Positions 18,183-26,964 of a DNA stretch of 64,000 bases are shown here, in pieces. This DNA is from Thalassovita sp. (GTDB taxonomy: Bacteria; Pseudomonadota; Alphaproteobacteria; Rhodobacterales; Rhodobacteraceae). The position numbers were made by a program, and so were the translations under genes. The notes under the pieces were generated by a model. That model ran no database searches and had not been told where the DNA came from. It saw only the letters and a list, made by a program, of their open reading frames with translations. The stretch lies in the NCBI RefSeq assembly GCF_963691685.1, contig NZ_OY829290.1, positions 2,542,001 to 2,606,000 of the forward strand, given 5' to 3'. Numbering within the stretch: position 1 is the first letter of the stretch; each line of letters begins with the position of its first letter.

Positions 18183-19919
18183 ATGCCCCATATCTCCAGA
18201 CGTCATCTGTTAAGCACCGCCGCGGCCTTGGGCGTCGCAGCCAGCCTGCCAAGCCCGATGCTGGCCAATACCCAAGCGAAGTTTGTTCGCAAAAACGCCT
18301 TTCATCCTGATGCGATCCCGGATCTGAAGAGTTACCGCCGCGCGGTGGAGGTGATGTTGAACCTGCCGCCGGATCATCCGCACAACTGGTACCGTTATGC
18401 GATGATCCATATGTCGGACTGTCCACATGGCAATTGGTGGTTCTTTGCCTGGCACCGCCCCTTCATCGGCTATTTCGAACAGATCATCCGCGAATACTCG
18501 GGCGACAGCAATTTTGCCCTGCCCTATTGGGATTGGTCTGCTGAGCCGAAGATCCCACCACAGTTCTTTGTAACCCCGACAGACCCGGACAACCCGCTGG
18601 ATCCGACATCCGGGCATTACTATGAGACCCAGGCCGATTTCGCCGCCGATTTTGAACCGATCGTAAAGGCGCTTTATGCCAGCTACACCCCCGCGCAGAA
18701 GGTGCAGCTGACCCTAAGGGGCTATCCTGATGCCGCCAGCTATTGGGCCAGTTACAACAACGGCGCGCTGGAAGATGGCATTCTGGCCAATATCGCCACC
18801 AACCGGGCGCTCAATCGCTGGAATACCGCAGACTACAAGATCGACTATCAAAACCCCGATCTGGTGGACCTGACAGCGCAGCAGACGCCTTGGGGCCGCC
18901 CTGTCCCGGCCAAGACCAATGTGGAGCCGTCAAAGATCCGCACCGGCATCAAAGCCCCGGATTTCGCCATGCCCGCTAGCGGCGCATCGCAAAGCGTCTA
19001 TTTCAACAGTCCCATCTCAGCCAACCACCATATGTTCACCGGCTCTGCCGAGATCGAAGGCTTCCCGCATAACACCACCCACAACTTCCTGGGCAATGCG
19101 ATGCAAAGCCTGATGTCCCCGGTCGATCCGATCTTCTTCCTGCATCACTGCAACGTGGATCGGCTATGGGATGTCTGGGAACAGCGGCAACGCAATCTTG
19201 GGCTCTCCACTCAACCGCTGACCGGTGATCAGCAGGCGTTTTATAGTGAGGAGTTCCTGTTCTACATCGATGTTGCCGGCCAACCCGTCACTGGGCGCAC
19301 CACGGCCAAGGACGCGATGGAGATTGCGCCCTTTGACTACAGCTATACCCCCGGCACCGGGTCTGAACTGATCGGTGCGCCACTCAGCCGGGTGGTGACG
19401 GCAAACTTCACCGCCGTGGAAGAGGCCGCGCCAATCGCTGCCGGCTCAGTGAGCCTTGCCAAAGGGGCGCTGAACCCGGCCCTGACGGAGGAGCTGGCCC
19501 TAACAGCCAATAGCCTCACCAATGAAGGGCTGCCCAATGCAGAGGCCGCACGTGACTATCTGGCGACCGTCACCTTTATCCCCCCCGCCTCAGCCGGCAG
19601 TCTGGTCTATGAGCTCTACGTGGCGCCGGGCAACAGCGAAGCCGTGCCGGGCAACGCCGATACGGTTCTGGGCGGCACGTTTGAATTCTTTGGCATGCGC
19701 GGCGCCAAACACAGCCACCACGCGGATCCACTGCATATCACCTATAACATCACCGATGCGGTGCAGGCGCTGAACGCGCAAGGCTTGCTGGAGAAGGATA
19801 CCGAACTGTCCTTCGCCGTGGTCACACAATCCAATGAGGTCGGCGGGCTGGAAGCGGCGGCTGAGGCCACACAAATGCGTGATGGTCAGTTGCTGGGGGT
19901 CAGCGTCGCCTCCATCTAA
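18183..19919 (+). CDS. Tyrosinase / polyphenol oxidase, exported
   Basis: A 578-residue type-3 copper oxidase. ATG at 18183 is preferred because GAGG lies 9 bases upstream and it exposes a twin-arginine signal (SRRHLLSTAAALGVAASLPSPMLA), suggesting export with copper already bound. The CuA site is seen as HMSDCPHGNWWFFAWHRPF and the CuB site as NTTHNFLG with FFLHHCNVDRLWDVW. The C-terminal third resembles the beta domain that follows plant-type polyphenol oxidases (LVYELYVAPGN). Family members oxidise phenols to quinones, with roles in melanin or quinone formation or phenolic breakdown. The small gene directly after it is likely co-expressed. Confidence 0.88.
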   Translation: MPHISRRHLLSTAAALGVAASLPSPMLANTQAKFVRKNAFHPDAIPDLKSYRRAVEVMLNLPPDHPHNWYRYAMIHMSDCPHGNWWFFAWHRPFIGYFEQIIREYSGDSNFALPYWDWSAEPKIPPQFFVTPTDPDNPLDPTSGHYYETQADFAADFEPIVKALYASYTPAQKVQLTLRGYPDAASYWASYNNGALEDGILANIATNRALNRWNTADYKIDYQNPDLVDLTAQQTPWGRPVPAKTNVEPSKIRTGIKAPDFAMPASGASQSVYFNSPISANHHMFTGSAEIEGFPHNTTHNFLGNAMQSLMSPVDPIFFLHHCNVDRLWDVWEQRQRNLGLSTQPLTGDQQAFYSEEFLFYIDVAGQPVTGRTTAKDAMEIAPFDYSYTPGTGSELIGAPLSRVVTANFTAVEEAAPIAAGSVSLAKGALNPALTEELALTANSLTNEGLPNAEAARDYLATVTFIPPASAGSLVYELYVAPGNSEAVPGNADTVLGGTFEFFGMRGAKHSHHADPLHITYNITDAVQALNAQGLLEKDTELSFAVVTQSNEVGGLEAAAEATQMRDGQLLGVSVASI

Positions 19920-19924
19920 AGGGC

Positions 19925-20371
19925 ATGAGACTGTCCCCTCCCTCCCTAAGCGTGGCCGCCTTGGCGGCTGCGCTTGCCCCTGCCTTGGGGGGAACACTGT
20001 CAATGGCGGGCACTGTTGCCCTCACCCCCGCCCCGCTTATGGCTGATCAGATGACCGAAGACGCAGCCCTGTTTGAAATCCCACTGTCCACATCAGATGT
20101 GCCTGAACGCTGGCGGCTGGACCACGGGCCCTTGCCGGCCAAGGCTCAGATCACCCTGCAATATGAAGATGGCAGCGCCTTTTCCGGGGTGCAGTTCTTT
20201 GGCCAGCGCGGGGCAATCCCCCCCGGCAGCCATCAGATCATTGCCGAACAACCCAAGCAGCCTGTCCGCGATAGTCTACGAGTGCGCGCCTTTATCTGGA
20301 CCCCCTCCACCGGCCTGCGGCCCGCCGCCCCCGGGGAGATCACCCTGCTGGAACCGTTGCCCGCCCGTTAA
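19925..20371 (+). CDS. Small exported protein following tyrosinase
   Basis: A 148-residue protein starting five bases after the tyrosinase stop, so probably translated with it. Residues 1-40 are a signal peptide (LAAALAPALGGTLSMAGTVAL). The mature part of about 108 residues is predicted to be mostly beta strands (RWRLDHGPLPAKAQITLQYEDG, then VQFFGQRGAIPPGSHQII). I do not recognise the family. Some bacterial tyrosinases need a small caddie protein for copper loading; the gene order allows that role, but no MelC1-like copper motif is visible. It overlaps the stop of the convergent LysR gene by four bases. Confidence 0.65.
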   Translation: MRLSPPSLSVAALAAALAPALGGTLSMAGTVALTPAPLMADQMTEDAALFEIPLSTSDVPERWRLDHGPLPAKAQITLQYEDGSAFSGVQFFGQRGAIPPGSHQIIAEQPKQPVRDSLRVRAFIWTPSTGLRPAAPGEITLLEPLPAR

Positions 20372-21282
20372 GGAGCGGCCTCCCCCCGGCCTGCGATCTG
20401 CTGCACCACACTGACCAAAGCCTCAGCCCCCGGCAATTGCCGCCGTCCGCGCCGGGTGGCGACTGACCAATTGGCCAGGGTCTGCAGGTCCAGATCCACC
20501 TCAACCAGGGCGCCTTGAGCCACGTAATGGCGCGTGCAGTCGCGAATGCTGAGCATCACCAGATCGCTGTTTACCGTCAGATCGCAGATCAGGCTGGTGT
20601 TTTCGCTGTCGACCACCAGCGGCAGATCCTCGACCTTGGCGTAGCCAAACCAATCGGCAAACTGCGCCAGAACCGAAGGCGCGTAATGGGATCCGGCCAG
20701 TCCGAAGTCCTGCAGGTCCTGCGGGTGCAGCTCCGGCTTGGCCAAAATAGGATGCCCCTGTCGAACAAAGGCCCGGCCAGGCTGCGCCCCAAGCGGCAGC
20801 ATTTCCAGCTGCGCCGCCTCTGGCATCAGGGCTGAGGTGATCCCGACGATCACATCCAATTCCTCCGCCAGCAGCTTATCCACCAAGACAGGTGTTGGCC
20901 GCACCAGCACGTCCAGCGTCATGCGCGGGTTTTCCTTCAACCATTTCGCCGTTGAACGCCCGCCAAAGGCCGAGGCAAAGGCCGCCGTCATCCCCAGACG
21001 CACATGGCCCGCCGCCCCATCCCGAAGCGCCTGCACCGTGATATCCAGATTGCGCGCCTGAAACAGCAGCCGCTCCACCTCGGCCAGCAGGCTTTGACCA
21101 TGGGCAGTCAGCTGAATCGGGCGTTCCTTGCGGTCAAACAGCTGAAAGCCCAGCCGCTCCTCCAGCGATTTGATCGCATTGGACAGGGCCGGTTGGGTGA
21201 TATTGGCCATGGCGCAGGCCTGCGCAAAACTGCCGGTCTGGGCGACCAGTTCAAAGTAGCGCAATTGGGTAAGGTTCAGCAT
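20368..21282 (-). CDS. LysR family transcriptional regulator
   Basis: A 304-residue LysR regulator. The start at MLNLTQLRYFELVAQ matches the family's usual N-terminus, whereas the longer frame adds 22 atypical residues. The winged helix is at residues 1-60 (GSFAQACAMANITQPALSNAIKSLEERLGFQLFDR), followed by the ligand-binding domain. It is divergent from the indolepyruvate oxidoreductase gene with a CATTCA-N5-TGAATG dyad between them, so it probably controls that gene. The ligand is unknown; an aromatic keto acid is a natural guess. Confidence 0.87.
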   Translation of the reverse strand: MLNLTQLRYFELVAQTGSFAQACAMANITQPALSNAIKSLEERLGFQLFDRKERPIQLTAHGQSLLAEVERLLFQARNLDITVQALRDGAAGHVRLGMTAAFASAFGGRSTAKWLKENPRMTLDVLVRPTPVLVDKLLAEELDVIVGITSALMPEAAQLEMLPLGAQPGRAFVRQGHPILAKPELHPQDLQDFGLAGSHYAPSVLAQFADWFGYAKVEDLPLVVDSENTSLICDLTVNSDLVMLSIRDCTRHYVAQGALVEVDLDLQTLANWSVATRRGRRQLPGAEALVSVVQQIAGRGEAAP

Positions 21283-21302
21283 CGGGCACGGCTCCGCACA
21301 GA

Positions 21303-21319
21303 CATTCAAGATGTGAATG
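21303..21319. promoter_or_regulatory. Candidate LysR binding site (T-N11-A dyad)
   Basis: CATTCA, five bases, TGAATG forms a perfect dyad containing the T-N11-A pattern of LysR sites. It sits in the 112-base divergent region between the lysR start and the oxidoreductase start. Confidence 0.5.
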
Positions 21320-21394
21320 GAAAATATAGAAAATCCAAATTTGTGCAAATGTTGCGTCCCCCTTAAACTGGCTGAAATTCAGGAGCCTTCGCCA

Positions 21395-24300
21395 ATGACT
21401 TACGCCTTCCCCGAAAAACGACTGGAGATGACCCTCGCCGACCGGCTGGAACAGCCCGAAGGCTGGGTTTACATGACGGGGATGCAGGCCTTGGTGCGGC
21501 TGCCGATCCAGCAGGCCCGGCGGGACGCTGCGGCGGGGCTGAACACGGGCGGCTATATCTCGGGCTACCGGGGCTCACCGGTTGGGCGCTATGACGTTGA
21601 GCTGTGGCAGGCCGAAGAGACGTTGAAGGCGCACAACATCGTGTTTCAGGCCGGGCTGAACGAAGACATGGCAGCAACAGCCGCATGGGGCAGCCAGCTG
21701 GTGGGGCATTTCCCCGGCGCCCGGGTCGAGGGGGTGTTTTCCATCTGGTACGGCAAGGCACCGGGCATGGACCGCTCGATGGATCCGCTGCGCCACGCGA
21801 ACCTTGCGGGCACCAACCCCAAAGGCGGCTCACTCTTGCTGGTGGGCGATGACCACGGGGCAAAATCGTCAACGCTGGCCTGTTATTCAGACCTGAACTT
21901 TGCCTCCACTGGCATTCCGCTCTTGGCCCCGGCCACCGCGCAGGATGTGCTGGATTTCGGGCTGCATGGCATCGCGATGAGCCGTTTCACCGGCACCATC
22001 GTGGGGATGAAGCTGGTCACCGATGTGGTTGAGGGCGGCGGATCGGTTCAGGTCGGGCTGAACAGCCCCGAAGTCACCGTGCCTGAGGCGCCCGAAGATG
22101 TCGCCATCCAGCCGTTCCGCGCCATTCTGGAGCAGGAGAAACTGCTCTGGGACGTGAAAATCAAACGTTGCCTCAGCTACGCCCGGGCCAATGGGCTGAA
22201 CCAGATCAGCGGGGACAAAAAGGCCAAGGTCGGCATTCTGGCAGCGGGCAAAACCTGGCAGGATCTGCGTCAGGCGCTGGACGGGCTGGGTTTTGACGGC
22301 GACCATATTGGCGACGCGCCCGTGCGCCTGATGAAGGCCGGAATGGTCTGGCCGCTGGACCCGGAGGCGATCAAGACCTTTGCGCAAGGGCTGGACACCA
22401 TTGTTGTGGTCGAAGAAAAACGCGGATTGCTAGAGGATCAACTGCGCGCCACGCTGTACGGATCGGATCTGAACCCACGGATCGTCGGCAAGACGTTTTC
22501 CGGCGAAACCGGTGAGGTTGCTTTCCCGAACTATGGTGAGATCAGCCCAAATCTGGTGGCCCGGGTGATTGCGCGTGTGGTCAATGAAACCAACCCCCGC
22601 TACGGCTTGGCAGTGCCCAACCAACCCGGCGCAGCGCCGCGTCTGGGGGGCGGGGTGGCGCGGCCACCGTCGTTCTGCGCCGGCTGCCCACATGGCCGTT
22701 CGACCCAGGTGGTTGAGGGCAGTCGCGCCCTTGCCGGCATCGGCTGTCACACCATGGCGGCCTTCCGCGATCCGGCCACCACCAACTCCATCAGCCATAT
22801 GGGCGGCGAAGGCGGCATGTGGCTGGGCCAGTTCCCCTTTACTGATGAGGCACATGTCTTTGCCAATATGGGTGACGGCACCTACAACCACTCGGGCTAT
22901 ATGGCGATCCGCGCCGCCATCGCAGCGGGGGCCCCGATGACCTATAAGCTGTTGCACAATGGCTTTGTCTCCATGACCGGGGGGCAGCCGCATGACAGCG
23001 AAGTCTCGCCCCAGATGATGGTCCAGCAGCTGCGCGCCGAAGGGGTGAACCGCATCGCGCTGGTCAGTGATGAGCCTGAAAAATACAGCGACATGACGCG
23101 CCCCGCCGGTGTGACCGTCCACCCGCGTACGGCCCTGGCCGAAGTGGAGAGGGAACTGCGCCAGATCGATGAGGTGACGGTGCTGATCTATGACCAGCCC
23201 TGCGCCACCGAACGGCGGCGGCTGCGAAAACGCGGCAAATGGCAGGATCCGGACAAACGTGTCTTCATCAACGCGGCGGTCTGTGAGGGCTGCGGCGATT
23301 GCTCCACCGTGTCTCAATGTATGGCGATTGAACCGCTGGAAACCGATCTGGGCCGCAAGCGGGTGATCAACCAGACCTCCTGCAACAAGGATTTTTCCTG
23401 CGTGGAAGGCTTCTGCCCCTCCTTTGTCACCGTTTCGGGCGCGAAGCCGCGGCGGGTCAAAGCCGCGGCCGCCCAGTTTGACACCGATCACCTGCCAAAA
23501 CCGCAGATCGCCGCCGTTGACAGCAGCTGGTCCATCCTTGTGTCCGGCATTGGCGGCGCCGGTGTTGTGACCGTGGGCCAAACCCTTGCCGTGGCAGCGC
23601 ATGCTGATGGTTACTTTGCCTCAAACCTCGACATCACCGGGTTGGCGCAGAAATACGGCGCGGTGCATTCCCATATCAAGATCGCTGCCGCCCCGGAAAA
23701 GATGCGCGCCACGCGGATTGCGGACGATGAAGCCGATGCGCTGATCGGCTGTGACCTTGTTGTGGCCGCAGGGGATGAGGCGCTGGGGAAAGTCAAAGAC
23801 GCCGAAGCCGTCTGCGTGACCGACACCACCGTGGTGCCAACCGGTGAATTTGCCAGCAATCCCGACTGGTCGCTCAATGGCGACGAGCAGTTGGAGCGGT
23901 TGACCCGCACCCTTGGGGATCGGGCCATGGGCATGGACGCGCAGGGTCTGGCGGAGAAGCTGATGGGCGACCGGGTGTTCGCCAATATGCTGCTGGTGGG
24001 CGCGTCATGGCAGCAGGGTGGCCTGCCGCTGTCGTATGACGCCCTGATGCATGCGATCACCCTGAACGGGGTGGCGATTGAAATGAACAAACAGGCCTTT
24101 GAACTGGGCCGGCTGGCCTATGCGGAGCCGGAAACCGTCGCACGCCTGATGCACCCCACCCCGCCTGTGCTGCTGGACGCCCACCGCCCCCAAACGGCGG
24201 CAGAGGTGATCGCAGATCGTCTGGAGCGGCTGCAGGCCTATGGCGGTGCCAGCTATGTGGCGCGCTACCGAGCCATGATCGACCAGCCGGGGTTTGACGC

Positions 24301-24835
24301 CCTGTCGCCCGAGGCGCAGCTGGCGCTGGCCAAAGGGGCCTATAAGCTGCTGGCCGTGAAGGATGAGTGGGAGGTGGCCCGCCTTTACGCACGGCCCGAA
24401 TTCCTGACCGAGCTGGAGGAAGCCTTTGAGGGTGATCTGAAGCTGCAGTTCCACATTGGCGCCTGGCCTTTTGCCAAACGGGACAAGACCACCGGCAAAC
24501 TGGGCAAGGCAGCGCTGGGGCCCTGGCTGCTGCCAGCGCTGCGCCTGACGAGCCGGATGCGGGGGCTGCGCGGCAGCTGGCTGGATCCCTTCCGCTACGG
24601 GCAGGAGGCGCAGCTGCACCGTGAGGCACTGGCGATCTATGAGGCGGATGTCAGCTTTGCATTGTCGCAGGCCGCAGCGGGTGCCGACCCGCAGGCCCTG
24701 GCAGAATTGCTGAACCTGCCGGAACAGATCCGCGGCTACGGCCATGTGCGCGAACGCCATCTGGAAAAGGTGCAGACCCGCCGCGCGGAACTGCGCGCTG
24801 CCCTGACTCAGCCCAACACCGTCGCGGCTGAGTAA
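21395..24835 (+). CDS. Indolepyruvate ferredoxin oxidoreductase, fused subunits
   Basis: A 1,146-residue single-chain 2-oxoacid:ferredoxin oxidoreductase of the indolepyruvate type. ATG at 21395 is chosen for AGGAG 9 bases upstream. The order is an N-terminal pyrimidine-binding domain (GGYISGYRGSPVGRYD), a TPP-binding domain with GDGTYNHSG near residue 492, a cysteine-rich iron-sulfur part at about 629-690 (CEGCGDC, CNKDFSCVEGFCPS), then the gamma domain beginning GIGGAGVVTVGQ near residue 718 and a C-terminal extension. The enzyme decarboxylates arylpyruvates from Trp, Tyr or Phe to acyl-CoA with ferredoxin as acceptor. The fusion of both subunits is usual in Roseobacters. The divergent LysR gene is its likely regulator. 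Confidence 0.92.
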   Translation: MTYAFPEKRLEMTLADRLEQPEGWVYMTGMQALVRLPIQQARRDAAAGLNTGGYISGYRGSPVGRYDVELWQAEETLKAHNIVFQAGLNEDMAATAAWGSQLVGHFPGARVEGVFSIWYGKAPGMDRSMDPLRHANLAGTNPKGGSLLLVGDDHGAKSSTLACYSDLNFASTGIPLLAPATAQDVLDFGLHGIAMSRFTGTIVGMKLVTDVVEGGGSVQVGLNSPEVTVPEAPEDVAIQPFRAILEQEKLLWDVKIKRCLSYARANGLNQISGDKKAKVGILAAGKTWQDLRQALDGLGFDGDHIGDAPVRLMKAGMVWPLDPEAIKTFAQGLDTIVVVEEKRGLLEDQLRATLYGSDLNPRIVGKTFSGETGEVAFPNYGEISPNLVARVIARVVNETNPRYGLAVPNQPGAAPRLGGGVARPPSFCAGCPHGRSTQVVEGSRALAGIGCHTMAAFRDPATTNSISHMGGEGGMWLGQFPFTDEAHVFANMGDGTYNHSGYMAIRAAIAAGAPMTYKLLHNGFVSMTGGQPHDSEVSPQMMVQQLRAEGVNRIALVSDEPEKYSDMTRPAGVTVHPRTALAEVERELRQIDEVTVLIYDQPCATERRRLRKRGKWQDPDKRVFINAAVCEGCGDCSTVSQCMAIEPLETDLGRKRVINQTSCNKDFSCVEGFCPSFVTVSGAKPRRVKAAAAQFDTDHLPKPQIAAVDSSWSILVSGIGGAGVVTVGQTLAVAAHADGYFASNLDITGLAQKYGAVHSHIKIAAAPEKMRATRIADDEADALIGCDLVVAAGDEALGKVKDAEAVCVTDTTVVPTGEFASNPDWSLNGDEQLERLTRTLGDRAMGMDAQGLAEKLMGDRVFANMLLVGASWQQGGLPLSYDALMHAITLNGVAIEMNKQAFELGRLAYAEPETVARLMHPTPPVLLDAHRPQTAAEVIADRLERLQAYGGASYVARYRAMIDQPGFDALSPEAQLALAKGAYKLLAVKDEWEVARLYARPEFLTELEEAFEGDLKLQFHIGAWPFAKRDKTTGKLGKAALGPWLLPALRLTSRMRGLRGSWLDPFRYGQEAQLHREALAIYEADVSFALSQAAAGADPQALAELLNLPEQIRGYGHVRERHLEKVQTRRAELRAALTQPNTVAAE

Positions 24836-24870
24836 GACCGCAATCCCCCACTGCAGCTGATACCCTTAAG

Positions 24871-24899
24871 GACCGTGCCCTCCACCAGGGGGCGCGGTC
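24871..24899 (+). terminator. Hairpin after indolepyruvate oxidoreductase
   Basis: GACCGTGCCC pairs with GGGCGCGGTC across a 9-base loop with one mismatch, 35 bases after the stop. No T-run follows, so it is a candidate terminator or 3' stabiliser. Confidence 0.45.
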
Positions 24900-24984
24900 T
24901 GGCAAACTGACCGGAGAGTGGTGCGCGGCCGATCAACTGACACAGTAAAGATCCCATATTGTGGCCACGGCAGCGCAGATATAT

Positions 24985-25005
24985 GATGTTATATCATTGC
25001 AATTC
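24985..25005 (+). promoter_or_regulatory. Zur-like box upstream of the CobW gene
   Basis: GATGTTATATCATTGCAATTC resembles the proteobacterial Zur consensus (aatGTTATAnTATAACattTC), with a full left half GATGTTATA and a degenerate right half; I count 15 of 20 defined positions matching. The inner TGATGTTATATCA is a dyad. It lies 16 bases before the CobW-family start, where repressor binding would block transcription or early elongation. Confidence 0.45.
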
Positions 25006-25020
25006 TGTTGAGAGATCGCC

Positions 25021-26115
25021 ATGAACTCCCCTGCCCCCATTCCTGTCAGCCTGCTCACCGGGTTTCTGGGCGCGGGCAAAACCACGCTGCTGAACCATCT
25101 GCTGCGGGATCCCAAGGCGGGGCGGATCGCCGTTATCGTCAATGAATTTGGCGATGCGGGCCTTGACCACGATCTGGTTGAACAGGCGGCAGAGGATGTT
25201 GTGTTGATGGCGGCAGGCTGCATCTGCTGTTCGATCCGGGGGGATCTGTCACGCACGCTCACCTCGCTTCTGGCGCGGCGGCAAACCGGGGTGTTGGACT
25301 TTGACCGGGTGATCATCGAAACCACCGGCCTAGCCGATCCCGGCCCGGTGCATCACACCCTGCTGGTCGACCCGCAACTGGCGCCGCATTTCACCCTTGA
25401 TGGGATTGTCACTGTGGTCGACGCCGTATTGGGCGCCGATACATTGGATCAGCACAGTGAAGCACAGGCGCAGGTGGCGATGGCCGACCGCATTGTTATC
25501 AGCAAAATGGACCGCGCCCACCACGCGGATACTCAGGCACTGAAACGTCGCTTGGATCGCCTGAACCCACGCGCCACGCGGCTGCAAGCCAACCACGGTG
25601 CCGTCCCGGTTGAGGCGCTGTTCCACCTCAGCCCGCTGCGCCGCGAAACCGGGCCGCAGAACGTGATGGACTGGCTGTCCGCCGCCCCTCTGCCCCAAAA
25701 CAAGGATCCGCTGGCTGGCCTGTCTGGGTTTTCAGTGCCACAGCCCGGCCTGGCCGCAGCTTTTGAACCCACCTCGCATCATGCCTTTGACAACCGGATC
25801 GTGACCGCCTCGATCGAGATTGAAGAGCCGATTGCCTCCGGAGTTTTCGATTTCTGGCTGGAAACGGTGATCGCCGCACGGGGTGCGGATATGCTGCGAA
25901 TGAAGGCGATTTTGCACATCGAAGGCACCGAAACCCCCTATGTCATTCATGGCGTGCAGCATATTTTTGAGCCCCCGGTGCCGATGAAGACCTGGCCACA
26001 TGAGGACCGCACCAGCCGTGTTGTGCTGATCGCGCGGGATTTCAGTCAGGGTGATCTGGACCACTGTCTGGACGTGCTGCGCATGCGCCCGAAAGAGGTG
26101 GTGGAAGAAACGTGA
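25021..26115 (+). CDS. CobW/P47K family GTP-binding metallochaperone
   Basis: A 364-residue G3E GTPase. The P-loop is GFLGAGKTT (residues 14-22), the metal-binding GCICC motif is at 66-70, ETTGLADPGPV is the switch region, and the base-recognition motif appears as ISKMD near 160. The C-terminal part from about 250 is the CobW_C domain. Family members deliver Zn, Co or Fe; the ZagA/ZigA branch is made under zinc starvation. The Zur-like box just upstream and the zur/zrg unit 8 kb away support a zinc role here. Metal specificity cannot be read from the sequence alone. Confidence 0.85.
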   Translation: MNSPAPIPVSLLTGFLGAGKTTLLNHLLRDPKAGRIAVIVNEFGDAGLDHDLVEQAAEDVVLMAAGCICCSIRGDLSRTLTSLLARRQTGVLDFDRVIIETTGLADPGPVHHTLLVDPQLAPHFTLDGIVTVVDAVLGADTLDQHSEAQAQVAMADRIVISKMDRAHHADTQALKRRLDRLNPRATRLQANHGAVPVEALFHLSPLRRETGPQNVMDWLSAAPLPQNKDPLAGLSGFSVPQPGLAAAFEPTSHHAFDNRIVTASIEIEEPIASGVFDFWLETVIAARGADMLRMKAILHIEGTETPYVIHGVQHIFEPPVPMKTWPHEDRTSRVVLIARDFSQGDLDHCLDVLRMRPKEVVEET

Positions 26116-26283
26116 GCCGCCGGAACCATCTGTAACGGCAGCGTTTTTGACCACAGAGCGGGCAAAATTCACGGCCCAAAGCCCCTGCTGCGCCGTCAGT
26201 ACCCATAACATGTGAGTGAGAGATTGACGCAGTCTGAGATTGCAGGCATTGACCTGATCGTTCCAAAAACTCAAAAATGACCC

Positions 26284-26871
26284 ATGTTCCGTTTTTTATA
26301 CACCATCATGAAACTGTTCGGCGGCGAACAGCGTGCAATGGCTCTGCTGCAAAACAAGCTCCGGGTGGCCAAACGCGCCACGTCGCAGGTTGAAATGACG
26401 CTTGAGAAGGCCGTGCGCGGCATCAAAGTCGAAAGCACCCGCCTGATCAAGAAAAGCGAAAACCTGCCCAAGCAGGAACAGATCGATCTGGCCGATGACA
26501 TTCTGGCTTCGGTCTCGGATGTGGAAAAAAAGGCCACCCTCGGCTTCCAAAAGGCCAAACGTCTGCATGAGATGATTTCAGGCATCGCGCAGCATCCAAG
26601 CCTGCCCGACTGGGAACGGATTTCTTATCAGGTGGATGCCCAGCAGGCCAATGCGCAGGCGATCAAACAGCATGCTGTGGCGCTGACCCAGGCGATGCAC
26701 GCCAAGATCGACCAGATTACCGCGCAATACGCCCCGGACGAACCGGAAGAGGGGCTGGAGGCCCCCGCCACCACCGCCGAGGCTGAGGCAGAGGTCGCGC
26801 CCACGACCGCCGCCAAGCCGGCCACCAAGCCCGCGCCCAAACCCGCACCGAAGGCCGAAACGGATCAATAA
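26284..26871 (+). CDS. Coiled-coil protein with Pro/Ala/Lys-rich tail, unknown
   Basis: A 195-residue protein of unknown function. Residues about 15-150 are highly charged and helical (EMTLEKAVRGIKVESTRL; QIDLADDILASVSDVEKK), suggesting a coiled coil, and the last 45 residues form an Ala/Pro/Lys tail of the PAPKPAPKA kind. It has no signal peptide, and no good ribosome site precedes ATG 26284, so an internal ATG such as 26308 could be the true start. A clear rho-independent terminator follows. I do not recognise the family. Confidence 0.65.
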   Translation: MFRFLYTIMKLFGGEQRAMALLQNKLRVAKRATSQVEMTLEKAVRGIKVESTRLIKKSENLPKQEQIDLADDILASVSDVEKKATLGFQKAKRLHEMISGIAQHPSLPDWERISYQVDAQQANAQAIKQHAVALTQAMHAKIDQITAQYAPDEPEEGLEAPATTAEAEAEVAPTTAAKPATKPAPKPAPKAETDQ

Positions 26872-26886
26872 GCCCAAAAACGCAAA

Positions 26887-26914
26887 GCGCCGCCCATCAC
26901 AGGCGGCGCCTTTT
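26887..26914 (+). terminator. Rho-independent terminator
   Basis: GCGCCGCC, a 7-base loop and GGCGGCGC form a perfect 8-bp GC stem followed by CTTTT. It lies 15 bases after the coiled-coil gene. An A-rich run before the stem means it could also act for the convergent gene. Confidence 0.8.
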
Positions 26915-26964
26915 GGTTCAGGCATTGCGTCACGGGCGCATAGCTGCGCCCGCTTGCCAATGGG

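Noticed and set aside
22430..23602. A 390-codon minus-strand frame within the indolepyruvate oxidoreductase gene
   Set aside because: It is a shadow of a well-defined enzyme; the translation is low in motifs and has no start signal.
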